From Topomyia yanbarensis (taxonomy: Eukaryota; Arthropoda; Insecta; Diptera; Culicidae), in the NCBI RefSeq assembly GCF_030247195.1, contig NC_080672.1:346826413-346890412 (forward strand): DNA of 64,000 nucleotides, in the 5' to 3' direction. Below are positions 30,448-42,939 of this stretch, one piece after another. The translations under genes were made by a program, and so were the position numbers. Each line of letters starts with the position of its first letter. The stretch's first letter is position 1. A model generated the notes under the pieces. It was not told where the DNA came from, searched no databases, and worked only from the letters and a program-made list of their open reading frames with translations.

Positions 30448-31547
30448 GGGTGCATGAATAATATGTAATGAACTTGGGAACTATGTCACGAGCACGGATA
30501 TTGGATCGTGACTAATATATTAGGAATCATGAACCTGTTTACGATTAGATGAATAATGTTTGATGGCTTCGTGAACTATTTCACAAGCACCAATGGTAAC
30601 TTGTGACTACTATACTAGATAAAATGAAGCAGTTCACGACATGAATAACATTTTATAATTTTGTGATTTATTTCACGGGTACGTATGGTCAGTCGTGACT
30701 ATTATACTAGAAATCATGAACGAGTTCACGAGTACATGAATAATATTTCATGCTTTTGGAAACTATTTCAGGAGCACGAATGGTAAGTTGTGTTTAATAT
30801 ATAATCATGAATTAGTTCACGAGGATCGAATGGATTCATGAATAAAATTCCGAGTATCGTGAAATAGAGCACGAGAAAATATCCACAATGTTTTGATTTT
30901 GCGAACTATCTATGAATAACATCATGAGTCAACTGAGAGTAATGATCATAAAGTTGTGAACTAGTTCACGTACAGAAAATCGTTTTGGTAATGACAAGGA
31001 AACCGTGATTAAATTTCACAACACAAAAACTAATATTTACACCCATAAAAGCGTTATGAAGGTGTTACTGAAGCGAAATTGAACATAATTATAAAACACA
31101 TGATTTTTGTTCATAGTCCTGTTTTCGTAACGAAAAAAATGTTCTAGAATTCATGTTACTCTATGCAATATTTTAGGAACAATGTTATTCAGTGTAACAG
31201 TGGCCCCGGATGGATGAGGATGGCAAGATACAAGAGGTTTAAGTTTAGTCAGTAACATTAACTACTTCAAACCAATCCGACACTATCACCAGCCAATTCC
31301 ATTCCTTCTTGATAATAGACATTTACCCAATTTGTTGAGCTGAGTCGATTGGTACACAATACTCGGCCTTCCAGGTCTCATAAAAATCTTCAAAGTTTAA
31401 CCTTTGTTTTATGAGAAACGTAGACAAATCAAAACCCTCCCCATGAGCATTTTCTGCGCACGGTCCCAAATGTTTTTTCTTGCGACACGGTATGGTGAAT
31501 ATCTTGTTAAATATTAGCTGATCATACACCCACGATTTGTGCAATCG

Positions 31548-31576
31548 TATATGCTATGCTATGCTATACTATACTA
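31548..31576. repeat. short ATGCT/ATACT microsatellite
   Basis: Pentamer repeats ATGCT change to ATACT over about 29 bases. Confidence 0.7.
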
Positions 31577-33960
31577 AATTTGTTTTTTAAGTGGTCTAGA
31601 ACAATTTTTTATTTCATTTTGTTGTAAACATTTGTTTAAAAAATTTACCAAATAGTAACTTTTCGGATCGGTAAAATACCACACTATCTGTTTTTTCGAC
31701 AATTTCATTTCATTTCTGGTTGGTTCGTTGAAATCGGTCAATTAGGTCGCCGTAGTATTTTATTAAAAAAACAGGCTAAATACTTCAAATGTCAATATTA
31801 GTGTCAAACCTTTTTTTTCGCGAGGCCCATCTGGATTTGATTTTACAATGCCAAATACTACCAAAAATTTTAAGCTTCCATTGAAATTAAAATTTCACCT
31901 AATTTGGGTGGCTCTTTTGAGAAATTTAGACTTTAATATAATTTTGTGTGTTAATGTATTTTTAACCAAATGTTATGTATTATTTTATAATTTTTTTCCA
32001 AACAAAGGCAAATTGTATTAATAAAATGTATTTCTCGAATGTGATATTTTCGATTACAAGTCTTACTAGGTGTAGTCAGAAATAATTATAATTTTTGTCT
32101 TTTTCTTGTTTTCGATTGAGTAAACAATTGCAGTATTCGTAGGGGAACGGCGCCTAAGACTGCAAGACATCTTAAGGTTAAATAGCAAATTCGACTCATC
32201 ACGTAAACCGTGATTTAGAATCATGTTGCATCAATATAAGAAAGTATACTAGTGAAATTTCACACAGAAATATGTTTAAAATGGTTATAAAAAAGAGACC
32301 CAAAATCGTCATTTCGAAAGTGGTATGGGAAAGATGGAGAACTTGGGGTGAGTAAGATAAACATGCAGCGTTGGTAAAGATGGACATAGGATAAGGGTAG
32401 AGTGAGACGCTTCTAGACTGTTTTCTGTCAGTACAACGCACAGTGGCGGGTCTTCAAACAAAAGTCGGACAAAACCTCAAATGTTACCTAATTTGGCTGA
32501 AAATCACAATTTAAGCTAATTTTGAGGTGCTGAGCTCATTTTTGATGTCAAAAGTCATAAAATATTCAATGCATTTTTCCCTACAGTGTCATTGAACCTT
32601 TCTTATAAATATGATACCGTTTTCATGATAGATTTTCCGTTACTGTTCACCAATGTCAGCAATATCATAAAAATGAAGAACTTTACTTTGAAACCATTGT
32701 ATAACGTGTTGGTTTACTGTAGATTGTCTAACTTTTTTACATAAAACACCATGCGTCTCCATATCAGCAACAAAGCTTCAAAAACGCTTTAAACCTTTTT
32801 GCGCACCTAGGCGCAGAACGAGACCATGATATTCGAAAAGTAGTGGTTATTTCCCATAGAATGTATACTATGTGACCGTTCCGAAATGATTTCGAAATTT
32901 GTACAGAATACATTAGTGAAGAAAGTATTTTTGATTTGACCACCTCAAACATATTTAAACTAAAAAGTCATAGAACCAAGCAAATTTACTTAATGTATTT
33001 TATTCACAAACCAATCTTTCGTTCCTCTACACAATGAAACTAGTTGTGCTAAAATCGGACCAAAATCAAAAGAGCAACATGCATTTGAAGTGAACAGAGC
33101 AATGGTGGTTTCGGAAATGAAAATCATTAAAAAGTCCGGACTTTGCTACGTTTAAAATCATGTTAAAAATCGTGTTCTTATCCAATGATCATAAAATTTT
33201 GAATATACATCATTCAGTACATGAGAAATTTAGGAAAAATATAAAATATCAATATTTCAAAAATAAATTTTTGAGGTTTTGGCCAGCCTCCAGCAACTGT
33301 GCAACGTAGCGATAACAAAAAAAATAGCCCAAGGGTATGCAATTTGATGGCATTCTGCTTTGTGTTGGCGTAAGAAATGTGTCCATCTTTCCATACCTTA
33401 CTGTGTCCGTTGTACCCAACATGATGCAAATTTTAAAAAATGTGGCTATATGCAGAATGATTATGTAAAGTTTTTGTATTTTTTTGCTAATCAAGTGTTA
33501 AATACCTCATGCCCACTTAGAAATATTTCCAGAAATCAACGATTTTCAGTTTTTAATCGTTACTTTCTACTTTCAAAAAATTATATCCATTACCATGCTG
33601 TCGAAAAAAACAAATTGTTTTGCTCGTATGTCTGATATTTCCCATACTTCATTATTGCAGTACCTTTCAGAAGCATTTGAAATCTTTTAGAAATGCTACC
33701 GTATCATTACATTTTTATTTAATTTTGCAGTTTGCGAAAAATGCAAGGTGCCCGTCTTACCCACCGTGTCCGTATTAGCAGACTTTCTCCTACGAGTTGT
33801 TGAGGCTAGGCTGATAAACTGGACGTCCTCCCAACTAATCGACGTTATCACAAATGGTTGATGGCATAATTGATTTTCACTGAGATTGTTCGCTAAATCC
33901 TATCGTCTCCACAACCTGCTCCAAATAGGGACTCTTTTCAGTTAAAACAAGGTAAACTAT
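31577..33960. other. intergenic sequence without recognisable gene
   Basis: AT-rich. Words such as AAAGATGGA and GTGTCCATCTTTCC at 32330-32400 and 33375 recall the ends of the GGGGCAAGATGG elements, but I cannot fix element boundaries. Open frames are short and unlike proteins. Confidence 0.45.
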
Positions 33961-33973
33961 ATTTACGGAAACA

Positions 33974-33979
33974 TTTATT
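33974..33979 (-). terminator. polyadenylation signal AATAAA
   Basis: On the minus strand AATAAA is about 45 bases past the stop of the 34023-34610 gene. Confidence 0.6.
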
Positions 33980-34022
33980 GTATATCAATCAACAAACCTT
34001 TTATAAAATCCAAAGAAAACAA

Positions 34023-34610
34023 TCATTCAAGCGGCACAATTGGAGTCGCTATTTCTCGATTAAACTGTCTGATTTTCGCTAGCAGTAAACGAAGTTTTTG
34101 GAAATAATCTTTCGGGATCGGTTTCTCATTTTTCTCTGTTGTGATAATATTGACGGAAATCGGAGCTGTACTAGTTGAAGCAACCGTGGACGTACCCTCT
34201 GCCGCCGTCTCCGATACCGGAAACTTTTTCGATGTTACCGTCACCACCGATGTCATTGTAGTTCGAATCATCTTTTTGGGTGTGACTTTGGCAATAATTT
34301 TCGTCGTTCCTGTACCAGTTGTTGGTTTTGATTGCGTCGACTTGGTTACCTTTGATTTCACGACCGTGCCTCGACTAGGTCGCCCAGAACTAACCGCTTT
34401 GGGTGTCGTAGCTTTCGCTCGGCTAGGTTCGGACAACGAAGACCACAGGTCGGATATCACATCCAGGGCTGGTTGAATAATTGGGAATTGTTTCACTTGA
34501 CCGGCCTCGGAGATCTCCAGGACTGCTGGTTTCTTATGAGCGGAGTGAGTAACCTGCAGAACCACCAAAAACAACACAACTAAGCGTGAGGAAAATCGCG
34601 GAAGTGACAT
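34023..34610 (-). CDS. secreted Thr/Ser/Lys-rich protein
   Basis: The 195-residue product begins with a signal peptide (about 1-23, hydrophobic core VVLFLVVLQV). A short hydrophobic-acidic segment (24-60) precedes a long basic Thr/Ser-rich region (66-150) without Cys, likely disordered and a candidate for O-glycosylation. The C-terminal part (164-187, DYFQKLRLLLAKIRQFNRE) is a predicted amphipathic helix. The frame is open for 54 codons further upstream, but this ATG is chosen because it directly precedes the signal peptide. The protein is not recognised. Single exon, secretion and lack of known domains resemble the other three genes here. Confidence 0.75.
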   Translation of the reverse strand: MSLPRFSSRLVVLFLVVLQVTHSAHKKPAVLEISEAGQVKQFPIIQPALDVISDLWSSLSEPSRAKATTPKAVSSGRPSRGTVVKSKVTKSTQSKPTTGTGTTKIIAKVTPKKMIRTTMTSVVTVTSKKFPVSETAAEGTSTVASTSTAPISVNIITTEKNEKPIPKDYFQKLRLLLAKIRQFNREIATPIVPLE

Positions 34611-34799
34611 TTTAATCGTCCGTTCAGTTCTAAGGTCACGGAGAAAAAACAAAACGAAACTGTTTGGGGTCCGATGGGATTCGGAAAGAGAAGTGAATGC
34701 ACTTTGAAAACTGGTTTTGCTGTTTTTTGGAATGACTGCGAAAAAAGGGCCGAACAAGGCGAAAAACAACAAACCAGCAAGTGCAGTTGACCTGCATTT

Positions 34800-36600
34800 T
34801 CACGAGAGCGCTGACGAAAGCAGGTTTGAAGAAACAAGTTATGCAAGAGATGATAATGATCCCTTTTGACTCCATAATTTTGGATCCCAGTGCTACACAC
34901 GTATTTGGAATTAGTCAATTGGAGTAAGTTGTACATTCAGAGCTAACAAATTTAAATCAATATGTAACATAAACTGTGCTCATTCGAATTGCAATATAAC
35001 AAATTAAATTATCTCAATAATTGCACTTAATAATGATACCCTTTTATGCAATTGTGACGTTAGCGCCAAAATGAATTTTTGTCAGGAAACCAATTTTTGT
35101 GTTTCGTGATGTTTTTAAAAAATCGATTAATTTTTCTACTATATGTTCTGTACAAAATGTGTACAATCCATCGTAGACAATAGCCAATTGCTTTAATTTT
35201 CACTTTTTTGCGAAAGCCTTGTAAATTTTATCTAACTTTTGCAAAAATCACCCATTTCATTTCACTGTTTTTTATGCAATTCTGATGTACGTGTAATAAC
35301 CAATAGTGCCGAGCAAAACGTGTCGTGTATTTTCAATTGTTTCAACTGAATTACCGCAAATGATCATGAATTCATTCAAGTTTCCTAGGTTGTATGTGGT
35401 GGTCTGGCCAGATGGTCGGTTTTGGATTTTATACGGAAGTTCCGTGGGTTATACATTTTCATTATTTTTTTAAAGATGAGCTGCAAGTCTGGCATTATTA
35501 GAAAATGTATTGAATACATTATCGTACATTTGGACATTATGAATTCATTTTGGTATCATATAGGCCTTTTCAGGCAACGCGGAAACAGTTCTGGGCTGGA
35601 GGATTTAGTGAATACGAAATGCGCTGCCCATGTATGTGAAACAATTATACTTGAAAATACCTGCCATGCGGCACTTCAACGATGATCTATGAACAATGCA
35701 AACATGTCATACGGACACCTGGGGAAACTACAACCTGTTCTCGGGATTCGAGATTCCTTTTCATCGAACGAAATTTTAAGTGACTATTCCTGTTACGCGG
35801 CACAGCAAAGTGTACCAGCTCGATCTTATACGAACATTACTACACCCAAAACGCGAACCGTATGAATTACATGCGAATATGCATGATTCTAATGAGAATT
35901 TTGCATTGTAACTATTAGTGAATTTAACGATATCGGAGTATTAGTATTGAAATGAGTCCGCACTAATACACATGTAAAGGACAACTCCACTCTAATACAT
36001 GTGCGCTCTGAAAATACTAATACACGCTCAAGGACCTGTTTCCATTTCGCCTTTCTACTGATCACATGCTGCATATTGGAGAGAACAGTTTATAGCATCA
36101 TCAAACTGATGGGGTGTGGGTGATGATTATGTGTTGATTTTACGTTGAGCTTTCGGCGTTCTCTCGACCCTAAATTTACCAGCGATATGCGAGTTGTAGC
36201 CACTAGATAGGTTCATAAATGTTAATAATGATTAATGGTTTTTTAAGCGCACTATACGCAGGAGAAAGTTACCTATAACATTGGGCTAACAAATTTCAAC
36301 ATTTGTCTGATAAAAGCCGTCCGCCAATCATTTCTGGCATTCCTCATATCAACAGTATTTCAGTATTTCAGGTGATATCATATCAGTATTTCGCAGTAAA
36401 AGTATTTAAGTTTAAAGTATCATAAACTATAAGGGCAGTGATGACATGGTTTTGCACTTTTGAGCAGCAGTGGCAGTTACTCATTTCAGTTTGTATTATT
36501 TCCCTAACATGCGAATCCAGCGCACACAAGTAACTGGCATCCCTATCTCTACATACAGAGTTTGACAATTAGGTTTTACACTAACCGACATAACCCCACA
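34800..36600. other. intergenic sequence without recognisable gene
   Basis: AT-rich with no coding-like frame and no clear repeat boundary. Confidence 0.5.
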
Positions 36601-36610
36601 AAACGAGCCG

Positions 36611-36756
36611 GATGAACTTTGTTTGACAATTCTCGGTGGTTTGTTTACATGGGAGTTACATAAGTTCAAATGTAACAGATGAGCACCCGTTGCACTCGCA
36701 CTCACGCTATTGACAAAGTAAACAAACCACCGAGAATTGTCAAACATGAACTTCAT
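36611..36756. mobile_element. 146-bp palindromic MITE
   Basis: GATGAACTTTGTTTGACAAT with CTCGGTGGTTTGTTTAC at the left is inverted at the right (GTAAACAAACCACCGAG with AATTGTCAAACATGAACTTC), differing by a few bases over about 38. Confidence 0.8.
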
Positions 36757-37927
36757 TCATCATAAGTTCATTCGTGTCGTCATCTTGTAGAACTCAATAG
36801 GTAACATCGTTTTTCAACCGATCAATGGGGGTCTCTTATTTGATCGAAACTAAAGTGCTTCTCGTTTGTATTTAGACAAATTTCGTTAATTTTGTTACAA
36901 AGTTTTTTTTATGTTGTCTACGCCATGTCATCCTCTTGAGCGCACATCATCGCCCTGGTCAACGATCATCGCAAATCAATCTTAGCACAAATCATTTTCT
37001 TCCACTCTTCTCTGAAGCATAGAATGAGAGAGCGATGATTTTACGGCAAAAGCCATTCGCTAGGGAAAAATAACGCGTATATCACACACTCTCGTGAATG
37101 TAAACTGTTAACGCGTTTAGTGTGGTTGGAATTGCGCTGTTCGCAGACAAAAAAGGGTAACTGTGTATGAAGACAAGTTCTTACATACACCACAGAGGAA
37201 TTCATGTATAGAATACACCGCTTTTTTGGCAGACTCAGCAAGCAAAACCAACTAATACTTTTACATGCGGGCAGATAATATGGTAGCGTGTATTCTCAAT
37301 CAATTTATTTCATCATGAATCAAGCTGTGTTGGTATAATGCCGTAGCTATGCTTGGTCTACAATGCGAAGAAGGCATGATTCTAATTCGGAATATGCACG
37401 AAAGGATGTAATGCCTTTTTTGCATTGGGAAATTGTTTTGGGTGTATGTAAAGTCATCCGGGCATACAGGAACACTTTATAATCGATTTCGGTTTTTCGG
37501 ATGAAACATTTTTGTTGAACATTTCTGTCATGCGGCATATCAAATAACATCAACCCTGTAAATTACGGACAATGCAAATTCAAAATCAAATGGGGACACA
37601 TTATTAAAGATTCCGGAATACGGAGGTTCGGACCAAACAATTCTAGTTTTTATTCCTATTATGCGGCACACCAAGTTCTCTGATCTGTGAAGAATGTAAC
37701 CATATTTGAAGACATTTGGATACAGCGTCCCACTTAACGACCTGTCCCGGTAATTCCGGATTCCGCTTATTTGGTAATTTTTTAGTGATTGTCTATAAAA
37801 AAAAAGTTGAGGCGTGACATCTAGCGCTTTATTTGATCATTTCATATTAGTCCGGAATTATGTCGCTAGGGAGGCGCTGTTATCAACTTTTTAATAGAAC
37901 AGCGCTGCCCTAGCGACTGAATTCTGA
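36757..37927. other. intergenic sequence without recognisable gene
   Basis: AT-rich. A short inverted pair AGGGAGGCGCTGTTATCAAC and AGAACAGCGCTGCCCTAGCG lies near 37868-37918. No coding frame. Confidence 0.45.
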
Positions 37928-38685
37928 ACTGTTTAAAGTTTACATGGGATTTCGTATGGGGAAATTGTCTTTTGCAAATTAATTCTTCCAAGAGTCGCCC
38001 GTTACCTCCTAAAAATAAATGGATGTCTGATTTTTATAGGAACTTGTCAAGGAAAGAAAGTCTAGAAGACTGCAAAACGATCTGATTCTTGTGGAAAAAA
38101 AGTTATTAAGCAAAAACTGATTGATGTCCTGAAGATTGACGAAAATTTTACTTTTCATAGCATCACTGCTTTTGACGGTCTAATTATATACAAAACTTTT
38201 AACTCTCTTATTATGTACAAAATAAGCCTCAATTTATTCCTCAAAACCTAGCGAAGTAGCCAAATAGTATAGATTTAGACACATTAAGAGAGGATTAAAA
38301 CAAAATTTCGTATAATTGGACAACCAACAGCAGTGGTGCTAGAAAAAATGAATATTTTATCAATCGTCAGAGCGTCAATCGATTTCTGCTTAATAACTTT
38401 TTTCTCAAGCGTCAGATCGTTTCGTGGTTTCGAGACTTTGTTTCTTTGTTAAATTTCCTATAAAAGCCACGTAACGATTTATTTTTAGGAAGTAATGGGC
38501 GACACCTGGAGGAATTATTTTGTAAAAGGTAATTTTCCCATACAAAATCCCATGTAAACTTTAAACAGTGGGCGCAAAAATATAGTTTCACGGATCGAGC
38601 TAAGAATTTGCACAGTTGTTCTAGGACTCAAATAATACCTAAAAAGTTGCTCGGAGCTGGAATCTAATTTTTGTTCCACCCTAAT
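37928..38685. mobile_element. foldback element related to 16205-16765
   Basis: The left arm (CTGTTTAAAGTTTACATGGG to about 38125) is inverted in the right arm (about 38385-38566, CCCATGTAAACTTTAAACAG). Text common to both arms includes GGGCGAC, TTATTAAGCA and TTTTTAGGAAGTAATGG. The right side continues into the segment shared with 16640-16765. Confidence 0.7.
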
Positions 38686-39775
38686 GTACATTTCAAATTC
38701 AAAATCAAACAAACAAAAAGGATGGCTAGTGTTTCCTTGTCAATTTGTGCATAACGATATTCAGTTGCCGTCAGGGTCTTAGACGCGTAAACGACTGGAT
38801 CTCCATCTTGGAGGAGAACAGCTCCTAATCCTACGCTTCTACTGTCACATTGGATAACTGTATTTTTTGTAACATCGAAGTATCGTAATATTGGCGCCGT
38901 TGAAACCATTTGCTTAAGTCGTTCAAATGCTACATTTTGCTCACGGGACCAAATCCAGGGCTGATCTTTGATCGTTAGGCGAAGTAGGGGTTCTGCGACG
39001 GTAGAAACACTTGGTAGGTAGTGTGCCAGGTAGGCCATACCCAGAAAGCGTTGGATTGCTGCGACATCTTTCGGTTGAGGTATATTCAGAATGCTGTTTG
39101 TTTTGTCCGGATCTGGTTTCACCCCGCTTGACGTGAGAATGTGTCCAAAATATTTTATGGTTTCCTGGCAGAGTTTAATCTTATCCGGGTTTAATCTTAT
39201 ATTTCTCTCGAACAATCGAACGAAACACACATTGGCGAAACAAAAGACGGACAGTGGTACGAAAGTATAAAATAATACACAATGCTGGACGATGATCAAC
39301 CGACCCCCGCTGGCAGTGGCTGAACGGGACTGAACTTTATTAGGCGCACTCTATCACAGATGACATATCGGCGGGGGTATGTGCACAGATTGCGCTCTGC
39401 CGCAACAGACTCCAAGTTTCTATTATGATCAATCATGGCTTCGCTCATAGTTCCGCAACCAAAAATTATGAAATCATCTATTAGCGCTTTAACGTTTCGG
39501 AGGCCATGAATGATTTCGTTAGCCCTGATCTGGAATACCTCAGGTGCTGGAGCTATACCCATCGGCATCCGTAACCACCGGTAACGTCCAAAGGGCGTCC
39601 AACATGTGGTTAATTTCGAGCTTTCTTCATCCAGTTCAATCTGCCAAAAGCCTGACTTCGCGTCGACAGTTGTAAAGACCTTGGCGTTTGCTAACTCAGG
39701 TAATAGTTCGTCTAGAGTAGGCATCTGAAAGTATGGTCTCTCCAAAGCTTTGTTGAGCATGACGGGGTCGTTGCA
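38686..39775 (-). mobile_element. Ty3/gypsy-type pol fragment (RT and RNase H)
   Basis: The minus strand carries RT text: DPVMLNKALERPYFQMPTL, FTTVDAKSGFWQIELDEESS, YRWLRMPMGIAPAPEVFQ and the catalytic block IDDFIIFG (39775-39415). Then come about 180 bases that do not fit, then LFERNIRLNPDKIKLCQ, KYFGHILTSSGVKPDPDK, QRFLGMAYLAHYLPS and the RNase H-like IQCDSRSVGLGAVLLQDG, YASKTLTATEYRYAQIDKE (39230-38700). Gag, protease, integrase and LTRs are absent. The 5' side ends where another element begins (39778). It is a dead fragment. Confidence 0.88.
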
Positions 39776-39777
39776 TA

Positions 39778-40242
39778 CAGGGGTGCCAACCTTCCAGATT
39801 TATCTGGATTCTTCCAGATTTTTAAGTCTCGTCCAGACATACAGATTTATTTTTGTCTGATCCAGATTTCAGGGAATTTATCCAGATTTATCCAGATAAT
39901 TTGAAAAATAAATAAGTTTCAAGAATGCATCCTGGAAACACAACATACCAGTTGTTTTGCTGAAACTCAACAATTTTTACCCGAATCTTCATCAGCTAGA
40001 AGTTCCAGCCTTCCAAGGTTCTGGAAAATCAGATTCAAATTGAATAGCGTCAAATTGGTCTATGCTGAACATAAAGCCAAGATATATTTGCTAACACACA
40101 TATATGTTTCATTAGTAAAATGCAATAAATAAGCCCCTCGGTGAGGAATGCATCTTTTCATAAAGAATTTAGGTCATCCAGACAATTCCAGACTTTTTAA
40201 AAAAATATTACAGATCATTTGAAAAAACACTTGGCATCCCTG
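39778..40242. mobile_element. 465-bp MITE with CAGGGRTGCCAA ends
   Basis: CAGGGGTGCCAA at the left is inverted at the right as TTGGCATCCCTG. CCAGATTT words recur inside. The end sequence suggests the hAT superfamily, but I see no matching 8-base target duplication. Confidence 0.6.
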
Positions 40243-41760
40243 GTCTCGTGTGCTGGTTATGAATTGAATGGAAGACTTATTCAGAGAGATCTGTGTTAAC
40301 ATATTATCGATCAAGATGATATAAATGAAAGGTGTGGCAGTTCATGTTCAGTTCCTATAACAAGGAACGATTGTTTATTAAATTTAAAATTGTTAGATTT
40401 GGGTCGGGATAGCATTTAATTAAATTTTAAAATATCGCGATTTTCAAATTTAAAATTGCAAGAGTTCGTTCAATAGGGATTAGACAAAAATGAAACTCAC
40501 TCATCTCTTTTTTAACAACACTATTGCCTGCATTTGGGCTTCCAAATTAATTTCAGCTAAAACTTGTATACAATATTCGAATAAAGTTGCTCACTTTAGC
40601 TGGGAACTATAATCGACGGTGTGATGAGTATGTTGATCGTTGGTATTCAATGCCATTCCTTTCGCATGATGATGTACCAAACTTGACGATACAATGTTGT
40701 AGAAAGTAATGAAAGTCGTTTTTGGTGTTGAATTCCAGTTCACCTACTTAAATACCTAATAAAAACAAACGGAATAGCTCTCAGTAAAATATGTCAAAAT
40801 ACTTATTTTCTTCCATGTTTTATTTTTAAGCAATGAATACGCATGTTTTGCTCTCCAGTGATTTTTAGCATATAATAATGTTGACTATGACTGTTAATGT
40901 GTCCAATGAACCATGATGATTTAATTTAATATTAATATACTCGTCCAACCTCCAAACCAGAATTGAGGATGCAATCAAAACAAACAGGATGTCATATTTC
41001 ATGTGCTTACGCCAAACAATCGACTAGAACGGTTTTTGTGCGAGAATCCTCTAGATAACCCTGACATTTCTGATTGATGCAAATGCAGAAACGGCAATTC
41101 AAACTAGTTCTCTGTTTTAGTGCTTATCCCCCAATAAAAAAAGAACATCTGACGATCTTGGTTAAATGTTCAAGTTATTCCTTTCTATTCATCTCTGGCG
41201 ATTTCTAGCGTCGAATTTAATGTTTTACCAGCGTCATAATTGGCGATTGTCGTGAATCCATTGCCGACGTCACACACTGTCAATGTAATGAGGAAACCGA
41301 TCTATGGTTCAAGTTCCCGCTTGCCGTGGTAGCCGGTTCGCTTCTTTTTATTCTTGGTTACCATCTTGTCCCGGCATGGGAAACACAGTACCACCAATAA
41401 TCATCACTCGTATCCCCGATGATGCGAATTCATTAGCGGTCTCTTCTGTTCGGTGCGATTTTCTTCCCGCTCACCTAGTGAATGATGGCACCTGATCGGT
41501 TCAAGAGAGTGGACGGCGCGATTTATTTACTATGCCAAACAAGTTTTTTCGAACCCACCAAAGCGTTAGCATAAAGGGGCAGCAGAGGATTGGGGCCGGC
41601 CGATTAGTTCAATATTTGTGTTGAATGGTCGAAAATGTGAGCCACCAACGCTGGCAGGACAGCATTCGCGCTCGGTATCCGGCAACGATTAGAAGTATTT
41701 TGACGATCGCTCCTCAATTCCTATCCGTATTAACTGACTTGAAGTTCTACCTCGTAGTGT
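40243..41760. other. upstream region of the 41788 gene, no gene seen
   Basis: AT-rich until about 41000, then more balanced toward the secreted-protein gene. An arthropod-initiator-like TTCAGT lies at 41775-41780, just before the ATG at 41788. I do not see a clear TATA box. Confidence 0.45.
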
Positions 41761-41787
41761 AACGTTAGGCAAGTTCAGTATATCGAA

Positions 41788-42372
41788 ATGAAAATTGTGT
41801 ACGTGTGTGGTCTTCTGGCCCTTTGTGCTCTGTCCACCAAGGCGGCGCCCTGGGGAAACTTTAACTTCAGCGTTCAGAAGACCTACGACGGGCCGAACAT
41901 TACGGACATGATCTCGAACCTCATCCGCCAGAAGATGGAGTTCAAAAACCGGCTCTGGCAATCTTTGATGGACATTAAAAATCGCAGCTTCAGCTATACC
42001 TACGACAGCAGCTCAAACGGCCAGAGCAACTCTCCGTACAAGAAAGTCATCTCCATCAACTACAGTCCCGCCAAAGACACTTCCTCAAACGGTGACTGTG
42101 ACCAGCAGGTCGAGGTAACGACCCCGCCGACGATACCGGAAAAGAAACCCGCCGCCCCGCTGGTGAAGCTGGAAAAGACGTTCGAGTTCAACGCTCAATC
42201 ATCTCTCTCTGCAGCGTCTTCGGCGGGAACGGTTTCCAAACTGCCCGATGTTGCCTCTACGGCACAATACCTGCCACCGGTCGGGCGGTCCAGTAGTGGG
42301 GCCGAAGCGTCCGCCAGCTCCGACAGTGAGCTGGTTGACATCAGCGAGCTACAGCGACAGAACAGTGTTTGA
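41788..42372 (+). CDS. secreted Ser-rich protein
   Basis: The 194-residue product has a signal peptide (about 1-20, ending STKAA), a helical segment (about 38-64), then FSYTYDSSSN and a Tyr/Ser region (65-100). A Pro-rich basic segment (110-135) and a Ser/Ala-rich tail (136-194) follow. NIT (37-39) and NRS (65-67) are possible N-glycosylation sites. The coding sequence is clearly more GC-rich than its surroundings and AATAAA follows at 42492-42497. The order of a helix followed by an aromatic Tyr motif faintly resembles the pair at 4.4-7 kb, but I would not call homology. Not recognised. Confidence 0.83.
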   Translation: MKIVYVCGLLALCALSTKAAPWGNFNFSVQKTYDGPNITDMISNLIRQKMEFKNRLWQSLMDIKNRSFSYTYDSSSNGQSNSPYKKVISINYSPAKDTSSNGDCDQQVEVTTPPTIPEKKPAAPLVKLEKTFEFNAQSSLSAASSAGTVSKLPDVASTAQYLPPVGRSSSGAEASASSDSELVDISELQRQNSV

Positions 42373-42491
42373 TTGGGTGAGATCAATGAACCATGGTGCG
42401 CGAGAGAGATTGACTGAACTCAATTGTTGTGGTGGTGTTTTTTTTTTGAAAATACATATTGCATTTTGAAGTGATGTATACCGGAGTCTGT

Positions 42492-42497
42492 AATAAA
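42492..42497 (+). terminator. polyadenylation signal AATAAA
   Basis: It lies 120 bases past the stop codon of the 41788-42372 gene. Confidence 0.65.
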
Positions 42498-42939
42498 ATT
42501 TGGAATTGGAAAAAAAATTGTTTGATGATCTATAATACCGATGATGACCCTCTGAAATACTAAGTGCTTTGGAATATTGGCATCCAGCTGTGTTTGTGAT
42601 TGATTTGCTTATACATCTTTGCTTGTACCTTTTCATAGTACACTGTGCTTTCTGGGTTTCCGAATTTTGCGATGTATCTTACTCCGTAAATCATGGCATA
42701 ACTTTTCAGTAATATTCTTACATCGAATTCGGCCAACTGCAGAAAGCGTCACAAAAAGTTCAAAAATGTATCTAACTAATGGAAAAGTGATTTTATGAGG
42801 ACTGTTAATTAAACTCGTTTTTATCCACCTTGCAGTGAGATGAGACATTTCTTATACATATATCTTTTTGTTGATTCAATAGTTTGCGGAGCTCATGTGA
42901 AGTACGTACCCGGTCCGGGTACGGGTTGATATAGTTACA

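Larger units (their letters stand above)
28400..31140. repeat. divergent tandem-repeat region, host of two nested elements
   Basis: About 100-115-base units with words like GTTCACGAG, CATGAATAAT and TCGTGACTA..TACTAG recur from about 30450 to 30950; related units with TCACGATTTT and TTTCAGTCATGAG occur at 28640-28880. The left start has AAAAAAATTCGTTCATGAAT and the right end TTTCGTAACGAAAAAAAT, which may be element ends. Elements at 29240-30040 and 30173-30447 interrupt it. No genes. Confidence 0.5.

Noticed and set aside
31323..31544. 73-codon minus-strand frame ending in DSAQQIG
   Set aside because: It has some protein-like text but no recognised motif, no context and no conserved copy in the window.
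34610..34772. Upstream ATG extending the 34023-34610 protein by 54 residues
   Set aside because: The extension has no conserved feature and would bury the signal peptide; the internal ATG directly before it is preferred.
16205..38685. The 16.2 and 38.1 kb repeats as LTRs of the gypsy-type fragment
   Set aside because: They contain internal inverted arms, lack TG...CA ends, and only one lies next to pol; a foldback element fits better.
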